A stretch of 64,000 nucleotides of DNA from positions 372,001 through 436,000 of the forward strand of contig JAUJEB010000007.1 of NCBI GenBank assembly GCA_030442055.1. The letters are read 5' to 3'. Position 1 is the first letter of the stretch, and every line of letters starts with the position of its first letter. The notes below the pieces were generated by a model. That model saw nothing but the letters and a program-made list of their open reading frames with translations, had not been told where the DNA came from and searched no databases. Shown piece by piece: positions 17,176 through 26,226 of the stretch. This DNA comes from Agaribacillus aureus. GTDB taxonomy: Bacteria > Bacteroidota > Bacteroidia > Cytophagales > Cyclobacteriaceae. A program made the position numbers and the translations under genes.

Positions 17176-18213
17176 ATGAAAGAATTATTGACATCGCTTC
17201 AATCTTGGATCAGTCAGGAGAAACCCTTTGCATTAGCCCGGGTAATTTCTACCTGGGGCTCATCACCCAGGCCGGTGGGATCTTCCATGCTGGTGTCGGA
17301 CAAAATGGAAATGGTCGGCTCTGTTAGCGGAGGATGTGTAGAAGGTGCCGTGGTGAAAGCTGCACAGGATTTTATCAATAATAGCGGCGGGGAAAAATTA
17401 TCATTTGGCATATCTGATGAAGATGCATGGACGGTTGGTTTAAGCTGTGGTGGTAAGGTTGAGGTCTTTATAGAGCAATTCATGGCATATGCCGACAACG
17501 CGGACCAACGGGAAGTATGGGATCAGCTTGAAAAAAGACTTGATGCCAACGAAAGCTGCCTGTTAGTGACTAAATTGGCAAGTGGTGAGAATTTCAATAC
17601 ATTGATATTACCGGACCGGTCTACATTCGGGACGGATATATCGGCGGTGTTAATCGATGAGGCTTTGAATATTTTCAATCAAAGAAAGAATGGTGTCATA
17701 GAATTTGAGGGAAGCCAGTATTTTGCCCATGTTTTTCCCAGAAGAAGCCAGCTATTGATTATTGGAGCCGCTCATATTACCGCTGACCTGGTGCAACTTG
17801 GTAAAATGTTTGATTTTGAGGTGATTGTGATAGATCCCAGAGGCGCATTTGCCCAAAAAACTTATTTTAAGGTGGCCCCTGATCAAATTATTGAAAAGTA
17901 CCCGTCAGAGGTGCTCCCCGAGTTTACGCTGGACGCCTATACCTATGCCGCCATCTTATCGCATGATCCAAAAATTGATGACAATGCATTACAAATTTTA
18001 TTACCAGCCAACTTATCCTATATTGGCGCTTTGGGTAGCAGAAAGACCCATGCCAAAAGAATTGAGCGGTTAAAAGCATTAGGCTTCTCTGAAGAAATAA
18101 TCAATGAAAAAATTGATGCGCCGATTGGCATGGACATCAAAGCCAAGACACCGCGGGAAATTGCGCTTAGCATCATGGGTGAAATTATCAAAGCCAAAAA
18201 TGTTTTTTATTGA
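17176..18213 (+). CDS. xdhC: XdhC/CoxI-family molybdenum cofactor chaperone
   Basis: 345 residues. The N-terminal XdhC-CoxI domain (about 10-80) has ARVISTWGSSPRPVGSSMLV and SGGCVEGAVV; the C-terminal XdhC Rossmann domain (about 190-335) has LLIIGAAHITADLVQL, VIDPRGAFA, AAILSHDPKID and YIGALGSRKTHAKR. The family binds molybdenum cofactor, helps its sulfuration and hands it to xanthine dehydrogenase- or CO dehydrogenase-type enzymes in the cytoplasm. Full length. Its last seven bases overlap the end of sufU on the other strand. The catalytic partner enzyme is not in the window. Confidence 0.93.
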   Translation: MKELLTSLQSWISQEKPFALARVISTWGSSPRPVGSSMLVSDKMEMVGSVSGGCVEGAVVKAAQDFINNSGGEKLSFGISDEDAWTVGLSCGGKVEVFIEQFMAYADNADQREVWDQLEKRLDANESCLLVTKLASGENFNTLILPDRSTFGTDISAVLIDEALNIFNQRKNGVIEFEGSQYFAHVFPRRSQLLIIGAAHITADLVQLGKMFDFEVIVIDPRGAFAQKTYFKVAPDQIIEKYPSEVLPEFTLDAYTYAAILSHDPKIDDNALQILLPANLSYIGALGSRKTHAKRIERLKALGFSEEIINEKIDAPIGMDIKAKTPREIALSIMGEIIKAKNVFY

Positions 18214-18662
18214 CGGATGTCTTCCTTCTTCAGATGAGTCTCCACAAATTTCTTGACCTCCTTCCATCCCAGGGTAGCGCAATCCATTCTCGACGGGAAT
18301 TCATGAACCGCCGAAAAGGCTTCAAAAGCGGGATCCAGAGGCTTCTGATCTGCACCGTCTTTGTGCTCTAAATAGGCCAGAAAAGCGTTACAATATTGAT
18401 AAGCATCGCGCCAATCCTGGTTGCTAATCAATGTTGCCAAAACTGAATTGGAGGCTTTCGAAATAGCACAGCCAAAACCATGAAAATAGATTTTACCTAT
18501 TTTTTCAGTATCGGCATCGATATAAAAGTTATAGTTATCGCCGCATACGGGATTGTTGGCAACGACTATGTGATCGCAAGGTATTTTCTTCTCAAAATGA
18601 AAAGGTTGTTTACTGTGCTTCATGATAACCTTCTGGTACAATGCTTTTAATCTGTCATTCAT
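18207..18662 (-). CDS. sufU: SufU-like iron-sulfur/sulfur-relay scaffold
   Basis: 151 residues. The three conserved Cys are present: Cys40 in NPVCGDN, Cys65 in GFGCAIS and Cys128 in RMDCATL, with Asp42 as the fourth zinc ligand. SufU accepts persulfide sulfur from SufS and supports Fe-S assembly. The ATG at 18662 overlaps the sufS stop as ATGA, so the two are translationally coupled; a TTG two codons upstream is less likely. No sufBCD genes adjoin the pair, and its placement between xdhC and moeA suggests a possible sulfur supply to the molybdenum cofactor. Confidence 0.92.
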   Translation of the reverse strand: MNDRLKALYQKVIMKHSKQPFHFEKKIPCDHIVVANNPVCGDNYNFYIDADTEKIGKIYFHGFGCAISKASNSVLATLISNQDWRDAYQYCNAFLAYLEHKDGADQKPLDPAFEAFSAVHEFPSRMDCATLGWKEVKKFVETHLKKEDIRQ

Positions 18663-19888
18663 GCCCAAAATTTTTGAATTTTTTTTAAAACCGCTATCAT
18701 ATGATCAATTTCCTCTCTGGTATTGTAAATTGAAAATGATGCCCTCAGGGTTGCCTTGACTCCCATTTGTTCCAGCAGGGGCTGGGTGCAATGATGTCCT
18801 GCCCTTATGGCAATGTTTTCTTCCGCTAGAAAAGTGGCAACATCATGGGGATGGATATCATCCAGCAGAAAAGAAACGATACCGGCGCAATTCTCAGGAC
18901 TGCCGACCACTACTGCCGTCCCGACTTCCGCCAATCTTTCTTTAAAATAATGGGCTAAACCGTGTACATAATCAGATGCCTCCAACCTGTCAATATTATT
19001 TAAATAATCAATCGCCGAAGACAGTCCAAAAACTTCGGCAATGGCGGAGGTGCCAGCCTCCAGATTATGAGGATAGGCCATGAATGAGCTTTTGTGAAAG
19101 TCGACATGGGTAACCATACCTCCTCCATAATTATAGGGCAGCATATCTTCCATGTGATCGGGATGTACATATAAAACACCTACGCCAAAAGGTCCAAACA
19201 TCTTATGGCTGGAGAAAACCAGAAAATTGCATGCAAGCGTATCCACATTGATGGGGTGGAGACAAATACTTTGAGCAGCATCGATTAAAACCGGCACCTG
19301 GTTTTTGTGCGCTATTTCTACTATCCGTTCGACCGGATTGATCGTTCCCAGCGTGTTGGAAATATGTGTTATGGCCAGCATCCTGGTTTTGCTGTCCAGA
19401 AAATCACCGATGTTGTTTATTCCGAGCTCACCGGATTTGTCAACAGGTATAACTCTCAGCTCAGCTTTTTTTTGTAAACAGATTTGTTGCCAGGGTATCA
19501 AATTAGAGTGGTGCTCCATGGCACTGATTACTACGTTGTCACCCGGCTGAAGTCTTGGGCCTAAAAAGCTATTCGCCACGACATTAATACTTTCTGTTGT
19601 CCCTTTGGTGAAAGCAATGGATTGCACGGTATCGGCGCCAATAAAATCCTTTACTTTTTCCCTCCCTGATTCATAACCTGCGGTGGCATCGGTGGATAAG
19701 GAATATAATCCACGATGTATGTTTGCATTCCGTTGACTGTAAAATTTACTAACGGCATCGATAGTGGTCTGTGGTCGCTGGGTAGTAGCCGCATTATCAA
19801 AATACACCAGATCGGGGTGATGCTGAAAAATTGGAAAATGAGATCTTATCAGGTTTGGGTCGATCATAGGTGAAGATGATGTTGACAT
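18659..19888 (-). CDS. sufS: Cysteine desulfurase SufS
   Basis: 409 residues, class II cysteine desulfurase. PLP-binding Lys229 sits in VFSSHKMFGP; EHHSNLIPW and DAAQS supply cofactor contacts, and the persulfide Cys367 sits in RAGHHCTQPLL. It strips sulfur from L-cysteine in the cytoplasm and passes it to SufU, whose gene overlaps its stop by four bases. Expected length and complete. It diverges from moeA; the 136-base gap holds the promoters of both. Confidence 0.96.
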   Translation of the reverse strand: MSTSSSPMIDPNLIRSHFPIFQHHPDLVYFDNAATTQRPQTTIDAVSKFYSQRNANIHRGLYSLSTDATAGYESGREKVKDFIGADTVQSIAFTKGTTESINVVANSFLGPRLQPGDNVVISAMEHHSNLIPWQQICLQKKAELRVIPVDKSGELGINNIGDFLDSKTRMLAITHISNTLGTINPVERIVEIAHKNQVPVLIDAAQSICLHPINVDTLACNFLVFSSHKMFGPFGVGVLYVHPDHMEDMLPYNYGGGMVTHVDFHKSSFMAYPHNLEAGTSAIAEVFGLSSAIDYLNNIDRLEASDYVHGLAHYFKERLAEVGTAVVVGSPENCAGIVSFLLDDIHPHDVATFLAEENIAIRAGHHCTQPLLEQMGVKATLRASFSIYNTREEIDHMIAVLKKIQKFWA

Positions 19889-20024
19889 TTTACTGTCGCC
19901 GGCATTAAAAACCAGACTGTCAGATTAAATATAATAATTATCCTATCAACAATTAATCAATTTATCTCTAATATTATCCTTTGAATTAAAGCCTTGGGTT
20001 TGAACCGATAAATTGTAATCTACC

Positions 20025-21221
20025 ATGATAACTGTTGAAGAAGCACAAAATATATTATTGAGTCATCAACTACCACTAAAAGTCGAGGCTTTGCCACTGG
20101 ACCAATGTTACGGTAAAGTTTTACAGGAAGATTTATTTGCCGACAGGGATTTCCCTCCGTACAACAGGGTAACGATGGATGGCATTGCTATTGACCATGC
20201 TTCTTTTTCTACCGGCCAAAGGGTGATGAATATTGAAGGTGTCGCTCCGGCGGGCGCCCCACAGCTATCATTGGAAGACAGGCACGCCTGCCTGGAAGTA
20301 ATGACAGGGGCTATTTTACCTTCGGGAACAGATACTGTAATACGGTATGAAGACATTCAGACCGAAGGTGGCCAGGCCACGATCCAGGAAGAAAACATTG
20401 TGCAAGGGCAAAATATACATTATCAGGGTGAAGACCGATCTGCGGGAGATCTAATTGTTAATAAAGGAACCGTTATTTCGGCGGCAGAAATTGGGATTTG
20501 TGCCACCATAGGCAAGTCTGTGGTAAAAACCAGCCAGCTACCAAAAGTAATGGTTATCTCCACAGGAGATGAATTGGTCGACATCCAGGAAACGCCTGAA
20601 GCCCATCAGATCAGAAGATCCAATGTCTACCGAACAGTGTCTACGCTGGGCGAATTAGGCATAACGGCAGATACGGCACATTTGCCGGATGACAAGGAGG
20701 AAATTCGAAGGAGACTAAGCGGGTTTCTGGAAAGTTACGAGGTGATTATGTTAAGCGGAGGCGTCTCGAAAGGGAAATTTGATTTCCTGCCCACCGTATT
20801 GGCCTCACTAGGCGTACAAAAGTTATTTCACAAAATAAAACAAAGACCCGGAAAACCTTTTTGGTTTGGCACCCATCCCGGAGGCAGTGTGGTATTCGCT
20901 TTGCCCGGTAATCCGATTTCTTCTTTCATGTGTATGCAGGCATATTTTATTCCCTGGCTAAATCACAGCTTGGGAAGATCAAACTATGACCTCCCCCACG
21001 CAATTTTATCCGAATCCATTCAATTTAAACCAGATATGGTCTATTTCGCACAGGTCAAGATTACTTTTAGCCGCGATGGCAGGTTATTAGCTTTGCCAAT
21101 AGAGGGCCATGGTTCTGGGGATCTGGCAAATCTGGTGGATGCTGACGGCTTCTTGCAATTACCAAGGGGCAAGGATGAGTTTGAGGCCGGGGAGGCGTAC
21201 CCGTTGATTCTATTCCGATAA
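20025..21221 (+). CDS. moeA: Molybdopterin molybdenumtransferase MoeA
   Basis: 398 residues. N-terminal domain with MITVEEAQNILLSH and DRDFPPYNRVTMDGIA; domain I/II with APAGAP and the MTGAILPSGTDTVIRYED core; the MoCF-binding domain with VMVISTGDELVD, MLSGGVSKGKFDF and FALPGNPISSF; a C-terminal beta domain ends the protein. MoeA inserts molybdate into adenylylated molybdopterin, the last step of basic cofactor synthesis, in the cytoplasm. Other moa/mob genes are not in view. Its neighbours XdhC and CoxG use the cofactor, so the group is one functional theme on both strands. Confidence 0.96.
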   Translation: MITVEEAQNILLSHQLPLKVEALPLDQCYGKVLQEDLFADRDFPPYNRVTMDGIAIDHASFSTGQRVMNIEGVAPAGAPQLSLEDRHACLEVMTGAILPSGTDTVIRYEDIQTEGGQATIQEENIVQGQNIHYQGEDRSAGDLIVNKGTVISAAEIGICATIGKSVVKTSQLPKVMVISTGDELVDIQETPEAHQIRRSNVYRTVSTLGELGITADTAHLPDDKEEIRRRLSGFLESYEVIMLSGGVSKGKFDFLPTVLASLGVQKLFHKIKQRPGKPFWFGTHPGGSVVFALPGNPISSFMCMQAYFIPWLNHSLGRSNYDLPHAILSESIQFKPDMVYFAQVKITFSRDGRLLALPIEGHGSGDLANLVDADGFLQLPRGKDEFEAGEAYPLILFR

Positions 21222-21426
21222 ATGGTAACATCTTGTCAATCGTTGATAGTTTATACTCAACGTTCATGGAAGTCTAAAGAGCATTCATCTAAAAAATTTC
21301 ATGTTTAAACACTAATCTGTTCGCGAATTGGGTAATTTATGGATAATTATATTATATTCCCCCAACTTTAACTGTAAGCGCTAATTGTAGAGGGCATGCT
21401 CCTGACAAAGATCCTCCTTTGACCGG

Positions 21427-22689
21427 ATGAAAGAATTTTTGACCAACATTGTAAATATTGGTATTCATAGCACCTTGACCAATAAAGAGATCAGGCGAAT
21501 AAAAATGCTTAATCTTTTTACACTGGTTTTATTTATACTATTTACTTCTTACGTCATTTATAACCTCGCTTTAGCCAGGGCCGATATTGTCATGCTGGAG
21601 GCTAGCTTTGCCATGGCCATGCTCGTTGTAATCCTTTTTAATGGCATCAGAAAATACACGGTGGCCAAGATGACCTTCTTTTTCCTGATAAATGGATATC
21701 TCTTTTTATCTACGGTCTTTATCTTCCCCGGTAGAATGCTCGAGTATATCTATTTTCTCTCAGCGCTGCTGTTGCTGATATTTTTCAGCCGCCCCTTTAT
21801 TATTTATCTCTTTTACCTAGGAAATATCCTGCTGTTTTATCTGCCACAGGTTATTTACAAGGTTTATCCTCCGGAAGTATTTTCTTATACTATTCCCATT
21901 ATATTGTTCATTACTTTTTTTGTGGTAATGAACTATTTTATCAACGAGCAGGAAAAGTATGAAAGACACATCTCCCAACAAAACAAGCGCTTGATAAAAC
22001 TAAATGAAGAAAAAAATCAATTGATAGGTATTGCGGCCCATGATTTAAAAAGTCCACTCAAAAGAATCGAGGGGCTGATTTCGTTAATTAACCTTTCTTC
22101 TGAAAATCTCACTGAAGAGCAAAAAGGATTGATAGAGAAAATATCCCACGTCTCGAAGGAACAAAACAAGCTCATTCTGGAAATATTGGATTTAGACAAA
22201 ATTGAAAGTCAAGACCAGCAAATCGAATTAAAAAGAGGGAATGTTATCAAGGTGCTTGACAAGGTAATGGAAAGCTTTAGGCTAATTGCCAGGAACAAGG
22301 ACATCCAAATTACTACCAACTATCCAGGTGATGAGATTTATGCAGAAATCGAAACCAACTATTTAAGACAAGTCCTGGAAAATATCCTATCCAACGCTTT
22401 AAAGTTCTCATCTGCCAATACCACGGTCGAAATAGAGGTGGAAATAATTGAAGACAAAGTACGCATAGCCATCAAGGATCAGGGCCCGGGGATCACCGAA
22501 GATGATATGAAAAAGCTGTTTGGGAAATTTCAGCGGCTCAGCGCCCAGCCAACGGGAGGAGAAGTATCTACCGGTCTGGGGCTGGCCATTACAAAAAAAT
22601 ATGTGGAAGCTATGAATGGCACCATATGGTGTGAAAGTGAATTTGGTCATGGCGCCAAATTTATTGTTGAATTTATCCACCTGCCTTGA
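21427..22689 (+). CDS. Membrane sensor histidine kinase, orphan
   Basis: 420 residues. Six hydrophobic segments span about 27-175, with short loops and no periplasmic sensor domain. A coiled linker (173-200) leads to HisKA with phosphorylated His205 in AAHDLKSP. The ATPase domain has ENILSNALKFSS (N box), IKDQGPGI (G1), LFGKFQR (F box) and STGLGLAITKKY (G2). It would sense a membrane or cytoplasmic cue and phosphorylate a response regulator, but no regulator gene is next to it. It follows moeA by 205 bases and probably has its own promoter. Confidence 0.92.
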   Translation: MKEFLTNIVNIGIHSTLTNKEIRRIKMLNLFTLVLFILFTSYVIYNLALARADIVMLEASFAMAMLVVILFNGIRKYTVAKMTFFFLINGYLFLSTVFIFPGRMLEYIYFLSALLLLIFFSRPFIIYLFYLGNILLFYLPQVIYKVYPPEVFSYTIPIILFITFFVVMNYFINEQEKYERHISQQNKRLIKLNEEKNQLIGIAAHDLKSPLKRIEGLISLINLSSENLTEEQKGLIEKISHVSKEQNKLILEILDLDKIESQDQQIELKRGNVIKVLDKVMESFRLIARNKDIQITTNYPGDEIYAEIETNYLRQVLENILSNALKFSSANTTVEIEVEIIEDKVRIAIKDQGPGITEDDMKKLFGKFQRLSAQPTGGEVSTGLGLAITKKYVEAMNGTIWCESEFGHGAKFIVEFIHLP

Positions 22690-22726
22690 CAGGACAGATA
22701 ACCGGAAAGGTAATCAAAGTCGCCAA

Positions 22727-23509
22727 CTACTTGCTGAAAAAATAAATTAGAGCATCGTCAATTAAAGGTCGCCAGTTATTCCAGTTATGCTCTTCATCCA
22801 CCTCCTGGTATTTTATCTGATACCCCTGTTTATCAAGCACTTTTTTTAAATAGCGGGTACCGACCTCGGTGTCATTTTTGGCGCCTGTACTAAGATAAAT
22901 CTTCAAAGGCTTTTTTGGACCTGCCTCATACTGCTCGTAAATATCCCTGCAAGGATGCAACGCGGGCGACATCATGGCTACAAGGCCAAATGTGTCATAT
23001 GCATTGGCGCCAAAATAACCAGCATTTAGTCCACCAAATGAAATCCCCATTATAGCCCTGGACTGTGGGGAATCGTCGGTTCGATAACCTTTATCAATGA
23101 CAGATACCAACTCATTTTTTACAAACTGCAAAAACCTTTTATTACAAAGAAACTGGTTATTTCGCCTATTAGTTTTCAGATCGTATGGATCCCGGTTATC
23201 GATGAAAACGGCGATAATGGGCTTTATCTGATGGGTAAAAATCAACTGATCAACTACCTTCGGCATGCTTCCTTTGGAAATATACCATTGGCCGTCAGTA
23301 ACATATACTACCGGAATATCTTTTAAGTTTTGGGAGTTGGGTGGTGTATAAACCCTGTACTGGAGCGAATATCCAAGCGATTGGCTTTTAATAATCTGGT
23401 TCCCGGTGAGCGTTCCCTTCAACCCTTTTATTCCCTGGCCGGGAAGTGCGCTGATTGCTGCGGAACTAACCAGCAGAAATGCCGTCAGCCTTTTCAAAAA
23501 TGAAGACAT
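22727..23509 (-). CDS. Exported alpha/beta-hydrolase esterase, esterase-D/Fes type
   Basis: 260 residues from the ATG at 23509, which starts a signal peptide (FLKRLTAFLLVSSAAISALPG); a six-codon extension is possible. The alpha/beta-hydrolase core has VVYVTDGQWY, VFIDNRDPYD, the nucleophile Ser157 in GISFGG, and a late His in DEEHNWNNWRP. The family includes feruloyl and acetyl-xylan esterases and siderophore esterases. Substrate unknown. It converges on the histidine kinase gene (37-base gap). Confidence 0.86.
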   Translation of the reverse strand: MSSFLKRLTAFLLVSSAAISALPGQGIKGLKGTLTGNQIIKSQSLGYSLQYRVYTPPNSQNLKDIPVVYVTDGQWYISKGSMPKVVDQLIFTHQIKPIIAVFIDNRDPYDLKTNRRNNQFLCNKRFLQFVKNELVSVIDKGYRTDDSPQSRAIMGISFGGLNAGYFGANAYDTFGLVAMMSPALHPCRDIYEQYEAGPKKPLKIYLSTGAKNDTEVGTRYLKKVLDKQGYQIKYQEVDEEHNWNNWRPLIDDALIYFFSK

Positions 23510-23620
23510 AATAACATTTACGCGCAAAGGCTGAAATCGTTTAAATAATTTGCTGATCGGGAATGGATAACCGCGATAACAGCTTATTCCAAATTAGGCA
23601 GCTGGTTGTTTTCAGGAATA

Positions 23621-23650
23621 AAAACCCCGGCTTTAGGATCCGGGGTTTTT
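23621..23650 (-). terminator. Intrinsic terminator after the DUF1761 gene
   Basis: AAAACCCCGG (23621-23630) pairs with CCGGGGTTTT (23640-23649) around a nine-base loop. On the minus strand the stem is followed by TTTTTATT. It lies 19 bases past the stop of the gene ending at 23668. Confidence 0.88.
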
Positions 23651-23667
23651 CCATCTATTTTGAGTTA

Positions 23668-24072
23668 TTATTTCCAAACGCCAAGGATAGCACCCATCAC
23701 CACAAAGACAATGACGTGATATCCGGCATTTATTAAAAACAGCTTCATGGACTTTCTTTCAAACAGATAAGTAACACCTGTCGATGCAGCAACCCAACCA
23801 ATGCCCGCCAGAGCCCCGGCGGTTATCCCCCAAATCAGGTCTGCCGTGTCGCCTAAAAATGCGGCGAGGTTAAAGGCCATTACAAACTCCAGCACAAAGG
23901 AGCCTCCAAAGATCGCAAGCATATTGGCACCTTTTAAATCCTCTTCGTTAAACCCGTTTTCCTTCATCCATATCTTGGAAAACATTACGGGCGAGTACCA
24001 TAAACCCCCAATCAGAAAAGCGGATAAGGCTGCCACAAAAATCGCGAAGAAATTTAAGCTTGATATTTCCAT
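23668..24072 (-). CDS. DUF1761 small membrane protein
   Basis: 134 residues from the ATG at 24072; the longer in-frame extension overlaps the upstream gene and lacks membrane character. Four hydrophobic segments: FFAIFVAALSAFLIGGLWYS, a central pair near 45-100, and a last one ending VFVVMGAILGVWK. The conserved GGLWYSP and NAGYHV motifs match DUF1761, a family of inner-membrane proteins without known function. It is the second of two related genes, 38 bases apart, and ends at a strong terminator. Confidence 0.8.
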   Translation of the reverse strand: MEISSLNFFAIFVAALSAFLIGGLWYSPVMFSKIWMKENGFNEEDLKGANMLAIFGGSFVLEFVMAFNLAAFLGDTADLIWGITAGALAGIGWVAASTGVTYLFERKSMKLFLINAGYHVIVFVVMGAILGVWK

Positions 24073-24110
24073 AATTAATAAAGCTTTGTTTAATAATATT
24101 TTTAGAATTT

Positions 24111-24548
24111 TTACTGCGCCACAGATGGCGCTTGGTCTTTCTTTTTCCAAAGGATCAGTACCAGGGTAATGATCTCATATTTGATTAATACCACCATCTG
24201 ATCAATCAGGGTAAGCTCAAAGGGCCTGAGTGTAAACGCGTTCTGAGTCGCCAGTTCCAGAAATAAAAAGGAAAACCAAAAGAGAAAGGCTAGTTGTAAT
24301 CCCTTTAGGGCGGTGGTAATATTTAAAGATTTAAAAAGCCATGCCAACGTATATGCCAGCGCTACCGCCGACAGGATAGCCCAAATGAAATTTAAAGGAC
24401 TAAAATCGGCGAAATCCTTTTCCGATACCTTGTTCAACTCCATCCAGCGTATACCAAAAAACATGGTGTCATACCAAAGTGGCGGTAGAAATTGAACCAG
24501 GACACCGGCTACCCAAACCGCAGCGTGATTAATCTTTTGACTTTGCAT
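24111..24548 (-). CDS. Membrane protein distantly like DUF1761
   Basis: 145 residues with four predicted membrane segments: AAVWVAGVLVQFLPPLWY, FIWAILSAVALAYTLAWLF, GLQLAFLFWFSFLFLEL and YEIITLVLILW. The WYDTMFFGIRWME stretch and segment layout match those of the DUF1761 protein encoded 38 bases downstream, so the two are likely diverged paralogues that may form one complex. Function unknown. Confidence 0.75.
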   Translation of the reverse strand: MQSQKINHAAVWVAGVLVQFLPPLWYDTMFFGIRWMELNKVSEKDFADFSPLNFIWAILSAVALAYTLAWLFKSLNITTALKGLQLAFLFWFSFLFLELATQNAFTLRPFELTLIDQMVVLIKYEIITLVLILWKKKDQAPSVAQ

Positions 24549-24674
24549 AATATCAAATGTTTGTGATTAGTGACTATTTAAATGCAGTGGTCGATGCTCC
24601 TACCACCTTCATAAAGCTTGGTTATGTACCCTGACAATATCATGTGCCGCCAGGCATTTGGACAGGCAATGACA

Positions 24675-25040
24675 TTACGAGGCATTGGCGTCGGGTTGCA
24701 GGGCGCCTGAGACATAACCATCCGGGTCCTTGAAGTAAATGATAAACCCAACGGTAGGCACCGCCATTTTGGATACCACGATTTCACCTCCCTGCTTTTC
24801 AACGGCTTTAATGGTTTGTTCAATATCTGTGACCTCCACTGTGTTGATGACAGGTTGCTCAGGATATTTTTGGCTGGCGATGGCGCCGTTAATTCCAGGC
24901 ACCTCGTCTTCTCCGGTTTTTACCAGCCAGTAGGGCTCCTCTCCCCATCGGTTAAATTCCCAGCCAAATACCTCACGGTAAAAGGTCATACTTCTATCCG
25001 GGTCTGTAGAAGGAATTTCAAAATGAATAACTCTTGACAT
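24675..25040 (-). CDS. VOC (glyoxalase-fold) family protein
   Basis: 121 residues, one VOC module pair: VIHFEIPSTDPDRSMTFYRE, VFGWEF, YWLVKTGEDE, VEVTDIEQTIKAVEKQGGE and FIIYFKDPDGYVSGALQ. His and Glu positions could hold a divalent metal. The family includes lyases, dioxygenases and antibiotic-binding proteins; this short form is usually unassigned. It lies 126 bases upstream of the membrane-protein pair on the same strand and could be cotranscribed with it. Confidence 0.87.
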   Translation of the reverse strand: MSRVIHFEIPSTDPDRSMTFYREVFGWEFNRWGEEPYWLVKTGEDEVPGINGAIASQKYPEQPVINTVEVTDIEQTIKAVEKQGGEIVVSKMAVPTVGFIIYFKDPDGYVSGALQPDANAS

Positions 25041-25165
25041 AATACTTTAAGTTTTTGATTTAAGGATGATTAAATATATTGTTAAATTTATTTCCATATT
25101 GCGATTAAAAACCGAAGCGGCTATATTCAACACTGAACCACCAAAATCAATGACTCTAACGTCTT

Positions 25166-26203
25166 ATGGGTGACAAGATCAAAATAAATGATGTGGTTAT
25201 CAGGATTATCGGTATCCAGTTTTTTGGAATCGTGATTCCCAACGCTACCGGCTTATTTGACAATACCGATAAATCGATCACCCATATCATGCTGGCTTAC
25301 GGCTTTTTTATGCTGATCGCATTCTTGATCTGGCAGGGTAATCGCTTTTTTCTTTTCAGGTTGCAGGAAAAATTTGACTGGTTTATCCACCCGATCCAAA
25401 AGGTGGTAGTACTTCTGGCCATGAACGTATTTTACACGGCGCCTCTGGTAATTTGCATGCTATATCTCTGGTACAAAATGAATAGCTTGCCAGTCGACTG
25501 GGTAGTCATTCAAATTACAACCGTGGTCTGTGTTATCTGTGTCATTTTTATCACCCATGTATACGAGACCGTTTTTCTGATCAAGCAGAGAGAAAACGAT
25601 ATTGTCAAGGGCGAGCAACTGGAGCGGGCAAAAGCGCAGGCTGAGTTGGAAGCCCTTAAAAATCAAATCGATCCCCACTTTATGTTCAACTCGCTTAACA
25701 GTTTATCCTATTTGATTGAGCATAATACGAGCGAGGCAAAAAAGTTTACCGAAAGTCTGGCTGAAGTTTACCGTTACATTTTAAGCAACAAAGATCAAAC
25801 CCTGGTGATACTGGAAGACGAGCTGACGTTCCTGGATAAGTATATCGCTATGCTGGACTTGCGATTTAAAGCAGCGCTGCAGGTTGATTTTTCCTTTCAG
25901 GATACCGTAAAAAGCGAATTTTTAATCCCGCCCATTTCGATTTTTATCGCGGTGGAAAATGCAGTAAAGCACAATGAGATCTCTAAAACCAAACCGTTGG
26001 TAGTGGAAGTAAAACAGTTTGGTGACTGGCTTTCCATATCGAACAAAAAGGTGCGAAAGAAAAGTCTGCTTCACTCCTCCAAAATAGGATTAAAAAATTT
26101 GGATGAACGTTTTAAAATCATTGTCGGAAAGGGGATTAAGATAAGCAATACCGAGCGCTGGTTTGAATTGCAGCTACCCATGTTAAAGCTTCATTCCCAG
26201 TAA
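25166..26203 (+). CDS. LytS-type sensor histidine kinase
   Basis: 345 residues. Four membrane segments (about 10-150), then a coil (ERAKAQAELEALKNQ) and the His_kinase domain with QIDPHFMFNSLNSL, where the His is phosphorylated. The ATPase half has IPPISIFIAVENAVKHN and a degenerate G2 (SKIGLKNLDERF). It pairs with the LytTR regulator starting 23 bases downstream. Such pairs in Bacteroidota sense envelope or metabolite cues; the signal here is unknown. Confidence 0.93.
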   Translation: MGDKIKINDVVIRIIGIQFFGIVIPNATGLFDNTDKSITHIMLAYGFFMLIAFLIWQGNRFFLFRLQEKFDWFIHPIQKVVVLLAMNVFYTAPLVICMLYLWYKMNSLPVDWVVIQITTVVCVICVIFITHVYETVFLIKQRENDIVKGEQLERAKAQAELEALKNQIDPHFMFNSLNSLSYLIEHNTSEAKKFTESLAEVYRYILSNKDQTLVILEDELTFLDKYIAMLDLRFKAALQVDFSFQDTVKSEFLIPPISIFIAVENAVKHNEISKTKPLVVEVKQFGDWLSISNKKVRKKSLLHSSKIGLKNLDERFKIIVGKGIKISNTERWFELQLPMLKLHSQ

Positions 26204-26226
26204 TTTTAAAAAACGGTGCAAAGTTT

